A DNA stretch of 64,000 bases from Lachnoclostridium sp. UBA1175 (GTDB lineage: Bacteria > Bacillota > Clostridia > Lachnospirales > Lachnospiraceae): contig DBYX01000020.1 of assembly GCA_002311665.1 (NCBI GenBank), positions 9,988-73,987 of the forward strand. Reading direction: 5' to 3'. Numbering within the stretch: position 1 is the stretch's first letter; each line of letters opens with the position of its first letter. Under the pieces are notes generated by a model, which saw only the letters and a list, made by a program, of their open reading frames with translations, ran no database searches and was not told where the DNA came from. Of this stretch, positions 50,193-59,241 are shown one piece after another. Position numbers and translations under genes: made by a program.

Positions 50193-51509
50193 ATGAATCA
50201 AAAGACGAAAAAAATACTTCTTATTGAGCTTGCGGCCGTTTTCGCGATCGCGCTGGTCGTGACGGTCATCGTTCTTGTTACAAGATCGCACAGAAACTCC
50301 GACGATAAGGAAAATGCCGAGTACAAGGACACGGTCCTGTGTCTGCGGGAATCCAACACCGGGGCAAGCGGCGGCAGTGTATACTCGCGGAGAGAGTATG
50401 ACTCGCTCGGCAGGATGATCAAGTCAGAGGAATGCTGGCCTACGGGGGAGGTATACAAGACGACGGTATACTCGTATGACGAAAACGACTATACGATGAC
50501 TGAGACTGCGGATATGCTGACCTCGGTGGAGGTTACGGTGTATGATCACGACGGGGAATTGCTCTCCTCGAAGCGATACAATAAGACATACGATGTGAAT
50601 GAGGGGGTTGCGACGAAACTGGTACAGGAGATCATTTACGAGGCCAATGTCTGCACGAACCGGAAAGATCTGATGGACAGTGCACTTTCACTTTATTACG
50701 ATAGCCAACCGTATATCTGTAACGAATATAACAAGGACGGTAAGCAGATCGGCAGAGAACAGCTCAGATATGACGGCGATCGCACGCTCATTAAGGAGAA
50801 ATATGATTTCGCCGACGGTGTGTGGCGAACGGACAGTGTGTGTGAACTGGATGAGCAGAAGAGGCTTGTCAGGAAATATCTCATACTCATAGCGGGAACG
50901 CCCGAGGAGAGGAAGGAACTGTACTGGGAGGCAACCTACGAGGCAGACGGATCCCGGAAGGAATATTGGCCGTCCGTATATAAGGATGTCGATACAAGAG
51001 TCACTTGGTACAATGCGCAGGGAGATATGACGGAGCAGAGAAAGTATGATCCGATCAACGAGGAGGAATGCGACCTGCGGCTCACCTGGGAGTACGGGGA
51101 AGAAAACGGCCTGCGCGTGGTTACGGAGACGAACTACGACAGTCAGGGCAATCCCGTCCTCCTGAATATCAAAAAGATCAACCGCGACGGCATGACCGTG
51201 TATGATGGGACCGTTGATCCAGAGACCGGTGAAGATAAAGTCTATCGCGACTGCAGATTCGACAGCGAGGGCAGAGTCGAAAAGTGTTTTGATTATAACG
51301 AAGACGGAAGTGTATGGAAGACCCAGACCTTTTTGTATGACGAGAAAGGACGCTTTTACCGGGAGTTTGAGACAAGGGAGGGAATAGCAGGTACAGGGCG
51401 TGATCATTTTTATATCGAGATCCCGCTGACAGCGGAACAGATGAAGGAACGCGCAAAGTACTATGTCGACTGGAAACTCGACAACGATATGCCGGACTCA
51501 TCCTATTAA
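50193..51509 (+). CDS. Membrane-anchored YD-repeat protein (paralogue)
   Basis: A 438-residue paralogue of the upstream gene: one membrane helix (about 8-30), then repeats such as REYDSLGRMIKSEE, NEYNKDGKQIGREQ and DCRFDSEGRVEKCFDYNEDGS. The C-terminal ITAEQ-like segment (IPLTAEQMKERAKYY) resembles the end of the first protein (VITEEQVKA). Its function is unknown; both probably form a small beta-sheet module on the cell surface. The start follows GGGGAAAAT. It ends at a strong bidirectional terminator. Confidence 0.78.
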   Translation: MNQKTKKILLIELAAVFAIALVVTVIVLVTRSHRNSDDKENAEYKDTVLCLRESNTGASGGSVYSRREYDSLGRMIKSEECWPTGEVYKTTVYSYDENDYTMTETADMLTSVEVTVYDHDGELLSSKRYNKTYDVNEGVATKLVQEIIYEANVCTNRKDLMDSALSLYYDSQPYICNEYNKDGKQIGREQLRYDGDRTLIKEKYDFADGVWRTDSVCELDEQKRLVRKYLILIAGTPEERKELYWEATYEADGSRKEYWPSVYKDVDTRVTWYNAQGDMTEQRKYDPINEEECDLRLTWEYGEENGLRVVTETNYDSQGNPVLLNIKKINRDGMTVYDGTVDPETGEDKVYRDCRFDSEGRVEKCFDYNEDGSVWKTQTFLYDEKGRFYREFETREGIAGTGRDHFYIEIPLTAEQMKERAKYYVDWKLDNDMPDSSY

Positions 51510-51530
51510 CGGAATATCAGGACAAAACAA

Positions 51531-51570
51531 AAACCGCATTGCCGTCTGAATACGGCAATGCGGTTTTTTT
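51531..51570. terminator. Bidirectional terminator
   Basis: A 15-bp perfect stem (AAACCGCATTGCCGT and complement), 6-base loop, T7 on one side and an A-rich tract on the other. It serves the YD-repeat and GH120 genes. Confidence 0.9.
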
Positions 51571-51621
51571 GTCACTTTCGGGTTGTCCGGAACTCCGCAC
51601 GGCGGCGGATCCGGGACGGCT

Positions 51622-53640
51622 TCAGCCGATGTCCTGCGGCATCGCGAAGACATCGCCGCCGCAAGCGAACGGGCCCGGGAGAGCGGATACTCCGCGGTGC
51701 GCCCCGAAGAAATCGGTGTCGAAGGTGATCGCGGTTCCGTCGGGATCCTCGAAGCGCTGCTCGGGCTCAAAAGCGCATCCGAGCGTGTCGCTGTCCACGA
51801 TGGCATCGCGGAAACCGCCGAGGATATCGTAGATGTTGGTCTTGATCGTGTAGGTGCCGTTCTTCTCCGCGATCAGCTGCAGATAAGGCGCGGCAGAAGC
51901 GTCAGCCGTGAAGCTGTCGGTCTCGTGCTCCCAGGCCTGCGCGCCGCCGAGATAAGCGTTGCCGCGGCTCCATACGGGCAGATGCGCAAAATGATACTGT
52001 GCCATCTTGCCCATATTGGCAGGCTGATCGAGCTCGAACCAGTTGATCCACTCGTCGTACGTCGGGTAGCCGTTGAAGATTGCGGTGCCCACGGTCGTGT
52101 TGTCGCCGCGCTCGTAGCCGAGACGAACTTTCTCGTCATCGTCGTCCGCACGGTACATCTGCAGGAAAATGTTGTTGTAGAAACGGTTGTCGCCGTGCAG
52201 GATGCTCATGAAACCCGCGACCTCTGTGCGGTGGCGGATGTGGTACGGCGTGTAGCGCGGCTGGTTTTTGCCGTTGACGATGTTGTCCGTGCCGCCGCCG
52301 ACGGAAGTGAACGAGCCGGCGATGAGGTTGTGCACGCAGGCGATGCCCTCGGTCGCGATGCGGATGCCCGCGCGGGAGAGCATAATGTTGTTGTCGATGA
52401 GCGTCGGGCCGTGGCCGACCTCGACAAAGATATCCTGTGCCATCATCGAGCCCGCTGCGCGAGGCGTTCCTTCGGGCGCGTGGTTGTCATGCAGGAAATT
52501 CTGCGTGATGCGCGTTCCCTGAGCCTGCCAGTCGCACCAGATGCCCATCGTCGAGTGGTGGATGTGGTTGCGGCGGAAGACAACGTCGATCGCCGCGTGG
52601 AATTTGATGCCGGAAATCTCGGCGCCGCCGAGTTCCTGCATATTGTTGATGTTGTGGATGTGGTTGTCCTCGATCAGACTGAAGACACAGCCCATGCGGC
52701 CGACGATGCCGGCCTGCTCGCAGTGGTGGATGTGGCAGCGGCGCACGATGTGGCTGCCGACCTTCTCCTTGAGCCAGCCGTGGTACTGACCGCGGCACAC
52801 GGCGTCGCGCTCCATCTGCGTGGGGCTCTTAACGCGCTTGTACGTGAAGTAGTGGTCATTTTCTTCATCATAGTATTTGCCGAGAGAGATGCCGCAGCAC
52901 TTGCTGTTGTAGATCTCGCAGTCCTCGATGATCCAGCCCTTCGACCAGTGAGGGCCTACCATGCCGTCCTGGAACGCGGCGGGCGGAGCCCAGGTCGTCG
53001 CGGCCTTCGACACGGTGAAACCGGCGAAGGTGATGTAGCCGATGCCGGTCTCCGAGGGGAAGAAGCAGTTGCGGCGTACGTTGATCTCCACGGTCTCCTT
53101 GTTCGGGTCGAGCTCCTGAAAATTCGCGTAGATCACGGTCTCGTCACCGTCCTGCTCCGCGTACCACTGGTATACCGATTCCTCGGGCTTCCAGGAGGGC
53201 TTGTAAACCTCTGCTTTGATGCAGCCCTCGAGGGATTCCGCTTCGTAGAGCGCACGGTCGTTCACATACACACAGCCGGTGTGGCGGATTGCGGAACCGA
53301 AGTACCAGTCACCGTACACGCGCGTCGTGTAGGGGTTGTAGCTGCCGAACACGCCGTTGTTCACGCGGGCAACCCAGACCGTGCCCTGATAGGGCTTCCA
53401 GCCGGTCAGAACCTCGGCGCCGGTGATGTGCGCCGCGAGCGGCTTCTCCGAGCGGTAGGTGATGCGGGCGTCTTCCGTGCCCGCGAATCGGGGATTGACA
53501 TACTCCCGGTAAATGCCGGGCGCAACGATAACTTCATCGCCGGGACACGCGATCTTCGCGGCCTCGTTGATCCTTCGGAAAGGCATCTGACGGCTGCCGT
53601 TGCCTTCTCTGCCGGCCGCCGCATCGACATAATAAATCAT
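51622..53640 (-). CDS. GH120 beta-xylosidase
   Basis: A 672-residue right-handed beta-helix protein. It follows family GH120 beta-xylosidase along its length (YYVDAAAGREGNGS opening; APGIYREYVNP; VWYAE-like YQWYAEQDGDETVIYANFQ; NVRRNCFFPSETGIGYIT; PHWSKGWIIEDCEIY; GIKFHAAIDV; GIWCDWQAQGTR; DIFVEVGHGP). GH120 enzymes release xylose from xylo-oligosaccharides with retention; the conserved Asp of CDW and Glu of FVEV are the probable catalytic pair. No signal peptide is present, so imported oligosaccharides are the likely substrate. Start 53640 follows GGAGG; a longer frame upstream lacks family sequence. Confidence 0.92.
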   Translation of the reverse strand: MIYYVDAAAGREGNGSRQMPFRRINEAAKIACPGDEVIVAPGIYREYVNPRFAGTEDARITYRSEKPLAAHITGAEVLTGWKPYQGTVWVARVNNGVFGSYNPYTTRVYGDWYFGSAIRHTGCVYVNDRALYEAESLEGCIKAEVYKPSWKPEESVYQWYAEQDGDETVIYANFQELDPNKETVEINVRRNCFFPSETGIGYITFAGFTVSKAATTWAPPAAFQDGMVGPHWSKGWIIEDCEIYNSKCCGISLGKYYDEENDHYFTYKRVKSPTQMERDAVCRGQYHGWLKEKVGSHIVRRCHIHHCEQAGIVGRMGCVFSLIEDNHIHNINNMQELGGAEISGIKFHAAIDVVFRRNHIHHSTMGIWCDWQAQGTRITQNFLHDNHAPEGTPRAAGSMMAQDIFVEVGHGPTLIDNNIMLSRAGIRIATEGIACVHNLIAGSFTSVGGGTDNIVNGKNQPRYTPYHIRHRTEVAGFMSILHGDNRFYNNIFLQMYRADDDDEKVRLGYERGDNTTVGTAIFNGYPTYDEWINWFELDQPANMGKMAQYHFAHLPVWSRGNAYLGGAQAWEHETDSFTADASAAPYLQLIAEKNGTYTIKTNIYDILGGFRDAIVDSDTLGCAFEPEQRFEDPDGTAITFDTDFFGAHRGVSALPGPFACGGDVFAMPQDIG

Positions 53641-53760
53641 TGGTAAACCTCCGTTTTGCGCTGATATCGGGTGAGACGTGCGAGGGTTCCGCCGAAGCGG
53701 CGGAAGAGTCCTCCCGCGCAGATTCAAAAGGCGCGGAAAATGATGTCTCACAGTTCGTTC

Positions 53761-53789
53761 ATGATAGCATGTTTTATCTTTTTTTGAAA
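53761..53789 (-). promoter_or_regulatory. Promoter of GH120 gene
   Basis: On the minus strand, TTTCAA, 17 bases, TATCAT; the leader is about 110 bases and contains one GGAAAATG motif. Confidence 0.6.
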
Positions 53790-53857
53790 TGTCTTTTGTC
53801 AGCCAGTACCCCTTTAAAAAAGCGGGGAAAATGCAACGGTAACGGGTAATAAAATGT

Positions 53858-53886
53858 TTTACTTTTGCCCTCCGACATGGTATTAT
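53858..53886 (+). promoter_or_regulatory. Promoter of thioredoxin operon
   Basis: TTTACT, 17 bases, TATTAT. It is divergent from the GH120 promoter; no gene lies in 53641-54017. Confidence 0.65.
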
Positions 53887-54017
53887 CAAACTAGGCGTTC
53901 TATACGCTTCAGTTGCTTTGTTGAGAAGTGTGTTTCGGGGGCGATCGGGGGAGGATCCGAACGCGTGAAACACGAGAGGAGAGGCGCCGTTTTGCGGCGA
54001 TGAAAGGAGTTACCAGT

Positions 54018-54329
54018 ATGGACAATCTGAATGTGAACAGAGCGAAGTTTGAGGAGCTGATCGCGGGTGAACTTCCCGTGCTCGTGGATTTCTGGGCATC
54101 GTGGTGCGGACCTTGCCGCATGATGGCGCCGATCGTCGAGGAGATCGCGAAGGAGCATCCCGAGATCGCGGTCGCCAAGATCAACGTCGACGATGAGCCG
54201 GACCTCGCCCAGAAGTACAAGGTTATGAATATCCCGACGCTTCTTCTGTTCCGCGGCGGTGACATCATCAAGCGTCAGATCGGCGCGGTGAGCAAGAGCC
54301 GTCTTGAGGAGATGTTTAAAGACCTGTAA
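54018..54329 (+). CDS. trxA: Thioredoxin
   Basis: A 103-residue thioredoxin with the WCGPC active site in a FWASWCGPCRMMAP context (residues 28-41) and the cis-Pro segment NIPTLLLF. It reduces protein disulfides in the cytoplasm. ATG 54018 lies 8 bases after AAAGGAG; longer frames add unrelated residues. It is the first gene before a flavodiiron protein, a pairing that suggests defence against oxygen or peroxide. Confidence 0.96.
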   Translation: MDNLNVNRAKFEELIAGELPVLVDFWASWCGPCRMMAPIVEEIAKEHPEIAVAKINVDDEPDLAQKYKVMNIPTLLLFRGGDIIKRQIGAVSKSRLEEMFKDL

Positions 54330-54355
54330 GAAGAATAAACCCGGAGGTGGTTACC

Positions 54356-56146
54356 GTGACTGTTACGAAGGACATCATTTACATCGGCGTGAACGACCAT
54401 CAGATCGATCTGTTCGAGGGGCAGTACGATGTGCCGAACGGCATGGCGTACAACTCGTACTGCATCCTTGACGAGAAGATTGCGATCATGGACACCGTGG
54501 ATAGGAATTTTACGCACGAGTGGCTTGACAACATCGCTTCCGCGCTCGGCGGAAGGAAACCGGACTATCTGGTCGTCCAGCATATGGAGCCGGATCACTC
54601 CGCGAACATCGTGAATTTTATGAAGACGTATCCGGAGGCGACCGTGGTCTCGTCACAGAAGGCGTTCGTGATGATGAAGAACTTCTTCGGGAAGGATTTC
54701 GAGGAGCGCCGCATCGTGATCGGCGACGGGGACACTCTTGCGCTCGGCCGCCACACGCTCAACTTCGTCGCGGCACCGATGGTGCACTGGCCGGAGGTCG
54801 TGATGACCTACGACAGCTGTGACAAGGTTTTATTTTCCGCGGACGGCTTCGGCAAATTCGGTGCGCTCGATGTTGATGAGGACTGGGCCTGCGAGGCGAG
54901 ACGATACTATTTCGGTATCGTCGGCAAATACGGCGTGCAGGTACAGAATGTCCTGAAGAAGGCCGCGGGGCTTGAGATCGAGACGATCTGTCCGCTGCAC
55001 GGCCCCGTTCTCACGGACAATCTCGGATACTACCTCGGTCTGTATAACACCTGGTCCTCCTACACGGCGGAGACGGACGGCATCGTGGTATGCTACACCT
55101 CGGTCTACGGCAACACGAAGCAGGCGGCTCTGCTGCTGGCGGACAAGCTGAAGGCGTACGGTGCGCCGAAGGTGGCTGTGAATGACCTCGCGCGCTGCGA
55201 TATGGCGGAGGCGGTGGAGGATGCGTTCCGCTACAGTAAAATGGTGCTCGCCACCACGACGTACAACGCGGACATTTTCCCCTTTATGAAGGAGTTCATC
55301 AACCACCTGACGGAGCGCGGATATCGCAACCGCACGGTCGGCATCATCGAGAACGGCTCGTGGGCGCCGCAGGCGGCGAAGACGATCCGCTCGATGTTCG
55401 AGAACAGCAAGAACCTGACGTTCTGCGATACGACCGTGAAGATCATGTCGGCTCTGAACGACGAGTCGAAGCAGCAGGTCGACGATCTCGCGAAGGAACT
55501 GTGCGCGGAGTACATCGCGATGCAGGGCGACAGCGGGACCAAGAACGATTTCTCAGCGCTGTTCCGCATCGGCTACGGACTCTATGTCGTCACTTCGCAC
55601 GACGGCGCGAAGGACAACGGACTGATCGTCAACACGGTCTCGCAGGTGACGAGCTCGCCGAACCGTGTCGCGGTGTGCATCAACAAGCAGAACTATTCGC
55701 ATCACATCATCAAGCAGACCGGTGTGATGAACGTCAACTGCCTCTCGGTGGATGCGCCGTTCTCGGTGTTCGAGGATTTCGGCTTCCGGAGCGGGCGCAC
55801 GGTTGACAAGTTTGAGGGGATGGAGACGCTCCGCTCGGAGAACGGACTGATCGTTCTGCCGCGATACGTAAACGCGTTTATGTCCCTCAAGGTGGAGCAG
55901 TACCTCGACCTCGATACGCACGGTATGTTCGTCTGCACCGTGACCGAGGCGCGTGTGCTGTCCGACCGCGAGACGATGACCTACACGTACTATCAGAATT
56001 ATGTGAAGCCGAAGCCCGAGACCGAGGGCAAGAAGGGCTGGGTATGCAAGGTTTGCGGCTATGTCTACGAGGGCGAGGAGCTTCCGGACGACTTCGTCTG
56101 CCCGCTGTGCAAGCACGGGGCGGCGGATTTTGAGCCGATCGGGTGA
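54356..56146 (+). CDS. Flavodiiron protein with flavin reductase and rubredoxin domains
   Basis: A 596-residue multidomain flavodiiron protein that reduces O2 (or NO) to water (or N2O). The N-terminal metallo-beta-lactamase domain holds the diiron ligands HMEPDHSAN (about 76-84), a distal VHWPE and a later CPLHGP. The flavodoxin domain starts near residue 255 (CYTSVYGNTKQAA). A flavin-reductase-like domain follows (about 405-550; IVNTVSQVTSSPNRVAVCINKQNYSHH). A C-terminal rubredoxin supplies electrons (CKVCGYVY ... CPLC). Start GTG 54356 follows GGAGGTGG; an earlier in-frame GTG lies inside that ribosome site. Confidence 0.95.
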   Translation: MTVTKDIIYIGVNDHQIDLFEGQYDVPNGMAYNSYCILDEKIAIMDTVDRNFTHEWLDNIASALGGRKPDYLVVQHMEPDHSANIVNFMKTYPEATVVSSQKAFVMMKNFFGKDFEERRIVIGDGDTLALGRHTLNFVAAPMVHWPEVVMTYDSCDKVLFSADGFGKFGALDVDEDWACEARRYYFGIVGKYGVQVQNVLKKAAGLEIETICPLHGPVLTDNLGYYLGLYNTWSSYTAETDGIVVCYTSVYGNTKQAALLLADKLKAYGAPKVAVNDLARCDMAEAVEDAFRYSKMVLATTTYNADIFPFMKEFINHLTERGYRNRTVGIIENGSWAPQAAKTIRSMFENSKNLTFCDTTVKIMSALNDESKQQVDDLAKELCAEYIAMQGDSGTKNDFSALFRIGYGLYVVTSHDGAKDNGLIVNTVSQVTSSPNRVAVCINKQNYSHHIIKQTGVMNVNCLSVDAPFSVFEDFGFRSGRTVDKFEGMETLRSENGLIVLPRYVNAFMSLKVEQYLDLDTHGMFVCTVTEARVLSDRETMTYTYYQNYVKPKPETEGKKGWVCKVCGYVYEGEELPDDFVCPLCKHGAADFEPIG

Positions 56147-56233
56147 GAAGATACCGTTACACGAAGAGAAGAAGGGATCGGAAGTGCACGGCGTCCGCCA
56201 AAACGGCGGGCGGCAGGAAAAGCGATTGGAAAA

Positions 56234-57382
56234 ATGGGGTACAAAACGATGATGGAAAAAAGGATCATGGAGACGACGGGAACCGAGAACTCCCTGCTGG
56301 GATTCGGTTGCATGCGTTTTCCGACGAAGGACGGTAAGATCGATTACGAGCGCTCGGCGAAGATGATCGATATGGCGTACAACGCCGGTGTGACGTACTA
56401 TGATGTGGCGTATCCTTACCACGGCGGTGAGGCGGAGCCGGTGCTCGGCAAGATTTTGAAGAAGTATGACCGCAGCACGTTTCATCTGGCGACGAAGCTG
56501 CCGTGCTGGGAGGTTCACAGCCTCGACGACGCGAAGCGTCTGTTCGCATACCAGCTGGAGCGCCTGCAGGTCGACTATGTGGATTACTACCTGCTGCACG
56601 CGCTGGATATCAACCGCTTCCGCGAGATGGTGTCTTACGGGGTGCCGGAGTATCTTGCAGAGATGAAGGAGCAGGGCAAGATCCGCAATCTCGGATTTTC
56701 CTTCCACGACAAGTATGAGTCGTTCGTGGAGATCCTTAACTACCGTGACTGGGACTTCTGCCAGATCCAGTACAACTATATGGACCGCAACGAACAGGCC
56801 GGCGACAAGGGCGTTGAGCTTGCGACCGAGAAGGGGATCCCGCTTGTGATCATGGAGCCCATCAAGGGCGGCACGCTCGCGGTTCTGCCGGACGAGGTCA
56901 TGGAGCCGTTCCGCGCGATCCGCCCGGACGCTTCCGCGGCTTCCTGGGCACTGCGTTTCGTGGCGAGCCATCCGATCATCAAGGTGATCCTCAGCGGTAT
57001 GTCCGCGGAGGAGCAGGTGGCGGACAATCTGAACACGTTCGTCAACTATGAGCCGATGACGGAGCAGGAGCTTGCGGCGGTCGACGAGGTGACCGCGAAG
57101 ATCCGTGCGCGCGTGCGCATCGGCTGCACGGGCTGCCGGTACTGTATGCCGTGCCCGAACGGCGTGGACATTCCCCGCAACTTCTCCATCTGGAACCAGT
57201 TCGGAATGTACGCGAACGTCGGCAGCACGCGCTGGGAGTGGAACCACCGGATTCCGGACGACGCGAAGGCAAAGAACTGCGTCGAATGCGGCGCCTGTGA
57301 GGCGGCCTGCCCGCAGCATCTTTCCATCCGCGAGAACCTGGCGGCTCTGCAGATCGAGCTTGACAAGGCGACGGCAGAGTAA
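56234..57382 (+). CDS. Aldo/keto reductase with C-terminal 4Fe-4S domain
   Basis: A 382-residue oxidoreductase. The aldo/keto reductase barrel (about 10-280) contains LGFGCMRFP, YYDVAYPYHGGEAEPVLG with catalytic Asp and Tyr, and ATKLPCW with Lys. A ferredoxin-like tail carries CTGCRYCMPCPNGVDIP and CVECGACEAACPQHLSI. Proteins of this plan are frequent in Clostridia; their substrates are unknown. Start ATG 56234 has only a weak ribosome site (GGAAAA); ATG 56249 or 56252 could also be used. It lies 87 bases after the flavodiiron gene. Confidence 0.92.
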   Translation: MGYKTMMEKRIMETTGTENSLLGFGCMRFPTKDGKIDYERSAKMIDMAYNAGVTYYDVAYPYHGGEAEPVLGKILKKYDRSTFHLATKLPCWEVHSLDDAKRLFAYQLERLQVDYVDYYLLHALDINRFREMVSYGVPEYLAEMKEQGKIRNLGFSFHDKYESFVEILNYRDWDFCQIQYNYMDRNEQAGDKGVELATEKGIPLVIMEPIKGGTLAVLPDEVMEPFRAIRPDASAASWALRFVASHPIIKVILSGMSAEEQVADNLNTFVNYEPMTEQELAAVDEVTAKIRARVRIGCTGCRYCMPCPNGVDIPRNFSIWNQFGMYANVGSTRWEWNHRIPDDAKAKNCVECGACEAACPQHLSIRENLAALQIELDKATAE

Positions 57383-57389
57383 GCCGGAT

Positions 57390-57408
57390 GTGCCCGCGGC
57401 GCGGGCAC
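57390..57408 (+). other. Intercistronic hairpin
   Basis: GTGCCCGC pairs with GCGGGCAC over a 3-base loop, with no T run. It lies just before the ribosome site of the next gene and may stabilise mRNA or dampen translation. Confidence 0.5.
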
Positions 57409-57424
57409 AGGAGAGGAAGAACGA

Positions 57425-58087
57425 TTGAGTTTTAAGGCAGTGATATTTGATCTTGACGGTACGCTGATCGACACCGAGAAGCTGTATCGTTTGTATTGGC
57501 CGAAGGCACTGGCGCACTTCGGTTACGACCTCCCGGACGAGCGCGCGCTTATGCTGCGCTCGCTGGGCAGACCGTTCGCGCCGGAGCAGTTCCGGGCGTG
57601 GTACGGCGAAGATTTCGACTATCCGAAGGTGCGTGCCTTCCGGAAGGAACTGATCGAGGCGCACATCGCCGAGCATGGTGTCGAGGCGAAACCGGGCGTG
57701 CGGGAACTTGCGGACCGTCTGACGGCGAAGGGGATCACGATCGCCATCGCCACGGCGACCGACCCGGAGAGAACGGAGCGGTATCTGTCGCTCGCGGGTC
57801 TCGGGGGCATATTCCGGACGATTATCAGCGCAACGATGGTGCCTTTCGGTAAGCCGGCGCCGGACATATACCGCTATGCATGCGAGAAACTCGGACTGCC
57901 CCCGGAGGAGTGTCTCGCGGTGGAGGACGCGCCGAACGGCGTACGGAGCGCTTTCACGGCGGGATGTCGCGTTGTGATGGTGCCGGACCAGACGGAGCCG
58001 GACAAGGAACTTCGCCCGATGCTTTACGCCTGTGCGGACTCCCTGTCGGAGGTCGGTGATCTCGTGTGCGGCGCGTCGGAGGAATGA
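57425..58087 (+). CDS. HAD-superfamily hydrolase (beta-phosphoglucomutase-like)
   Basis: A 220-residue HAD subfamily I phosphatase or mutase. FDLDGTLIDTE (residues 8-18) holds the nucleophile and acid/base Asp. The Thr motif lies in IAIATATDPERT, the Lys in PFGKPAPDIY and the acidic motif in AVEDAPNGVRSA. The helical cap has the size of beta-phosphoglucomutases and sugar phosphatases. Its place beside GH enzymes is consistent with sugar phosphate handling. The start is TTG, 5 bases after GAGGAAGA. Confidence 0.9.
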   Translation: MSFKAVIFDLDGTLIDTEKLYRLYWPKALAHFGYDLPDERALMLRSLGRPFAPEQFRAWYGEDFDYPKVRAFRKELIEAHIAEHGVEAKPGVRELADRLTAKGITIAIATATDPERTERYLSLAGLGGIFRTIISATMVPFGKPAPDIYRYACEKLGLPPEECLAVEDAPNGVRSAFTAGCRVVMVPDQTEPDKELRPMLYACADSLSEVGDLVCGASEE

Positions 58088-58111
58088 TCGCCGGGAGGCG
58101 AGAGGTGACCT

Positions 58112-59179
58112 ATGGAGGATCAAGACAACAGCAGAATGACGGAGTCTGCCCGGGTTGCCGCAGCGCGGATGAAACTCGGTTGGAATCTGGGTAACACTTT
58201 TGAGTGTCACGGCAGCTGGTTCGATCAGATCCGGCTGGAGACGGCGTGGGGCAATCCCATCACCTCGCGGGAGCTGATCCGGCTGATCGCGAGCCTCGGC
58301 TTCGGCGTGATCCGCGTGCCCGTGACATGGTACCCGCATATGGACGAGGCCGGACGCATCGACGAGGACTGGCTGCGCCGCGTCAGGCGCATCGTGCGTA
58401 TGACGGCGGCGGAAGGGTTGTACTGCATTATAAACAGCCATCACGACGTCGGGAATATGCGAAGCTACGGCGGAGGCTGGATACAGGCCGACCGCAACAA
58501 CTACATTGCGAACCGTGAACGCGCGGCGTTTATGTGGGAGCAGATCGCGGACAGTTTTGCGGGTGAGTCCGATAAGTTGATCTTTGAGGGGTTCAGTGAG
58601 ATCCTGAACCCGGATTGCGAGTGGGCTATGCCGTCCGAGGAGGAGATGGAGGTCGTCAATGACTGGAACCAGCTCTTCGTCGACACCGTGCGCGCGACCG
58701 GCGGAGCCAACGCCACGCGCAACCTGCTTGTGAACACGTACGCAGCGGGAGTGAGCGATTACATTTTTCGCGGCTTCCGCGTGCCGAAGGACACCGCGGA
58801 AGGACATATCATCGCGGGGATCCACTCGTACGCACCGCTTGGCTTTACCTCGCGCGCGGCGACGTGGGCGCGCCAGACGGACGAGTTCGACTGTCTGTGC
58901 GAGGAGGAACTGGAGAGATTGTTCGACACCGTCGACCGCGGGCTCGGGGAGTTCGATGTGCCGGTTGTGCTCAGTGAGTTCGGCGCGATGGACCGCGCGA
59001 ACACGAAGGAGCGCGCCCGATATGTCTCCCTCGTCGTGTCGCTGGCACGGATGCGCGGGATTCCATGCATCTACTGGGACGACGGCAAGAAATACGACAT
59101 TTTGTCGCGCGGCGACGCTGCGGTGCGCTACCCGGAGATTGTGCAGGCGATGCGGGTGGCAGCGGGAGTTTTACAGTGA
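58112..59179 (+). CDS. GH5-type glycoside hydrolase, cytoplasmic
   Basis: A 355-residue TIM-barrel enzyme of the GH5 cellulase family. It shows LGWNLGNTFE at the N-terminus, VIRVPVTW, NSHHD (His110, His111), HSY near 238-240 and the nucleophile region VLSEFGAM (Glu289). The acid/base region reads FEGFSEILN: Glu163 is kept but the usual Asn before it is Ser162. There is no signal peptide and no carbohydrate-binding module. Either it works on imported oligosaccharides or, given Ser162, its specificity or activity has changed. The start follows GAGAGGTG. Confidence 0.85.
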   Translation: MEDQDNSRMTESARVAAARMKLGWNLGNTFECHGSWFDQIRLETAWGNPITSRELIRLIASLGFGVIRVPVTWYPHMDEAGRIDEDWLRRVRRIVRMTAAEGLYCIINSHHDVGNMRSYGGGWIQADRNNYIANRERAAFMWEQIADSFAGESDKLIFEGFSEILNPDCEWAMPSEEEMEVVNDWNQLFVDTVRATGGANATRNLLVNTYAAGVSDYIFRGFRVPKDTAEGHIIAGIHSYAPLGFTSRAATWARQTDEFDCLCEEELERLFDTVDRGLGEFDVPVVLSEFGAMDRANTKERARYVSLVVSLARMRGIPCIYWDDGKKYDILSRGDAAVRYPEIVQAMRVAAGVLQ

Positions 59180-59241
59180 ACATAAGCGCGGAGCACAGAC
59201 GCGCACAGGGGTTTATATTACGAAACAGGAGGGCAGGTATC

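Noticed and set aside
51583..53646. A 687-codon plus-strand open frame
   Set aside because: Antisense to the GH120 gene, whose family match runs along its full length.
55553..58825. A 1090-codon minus-strand open frame
   Set aside because: Antisense to four well-supported genes (flavodiiron protein, aldo/keto reductase, HAD, GH5); composition is that of a shadow frame.
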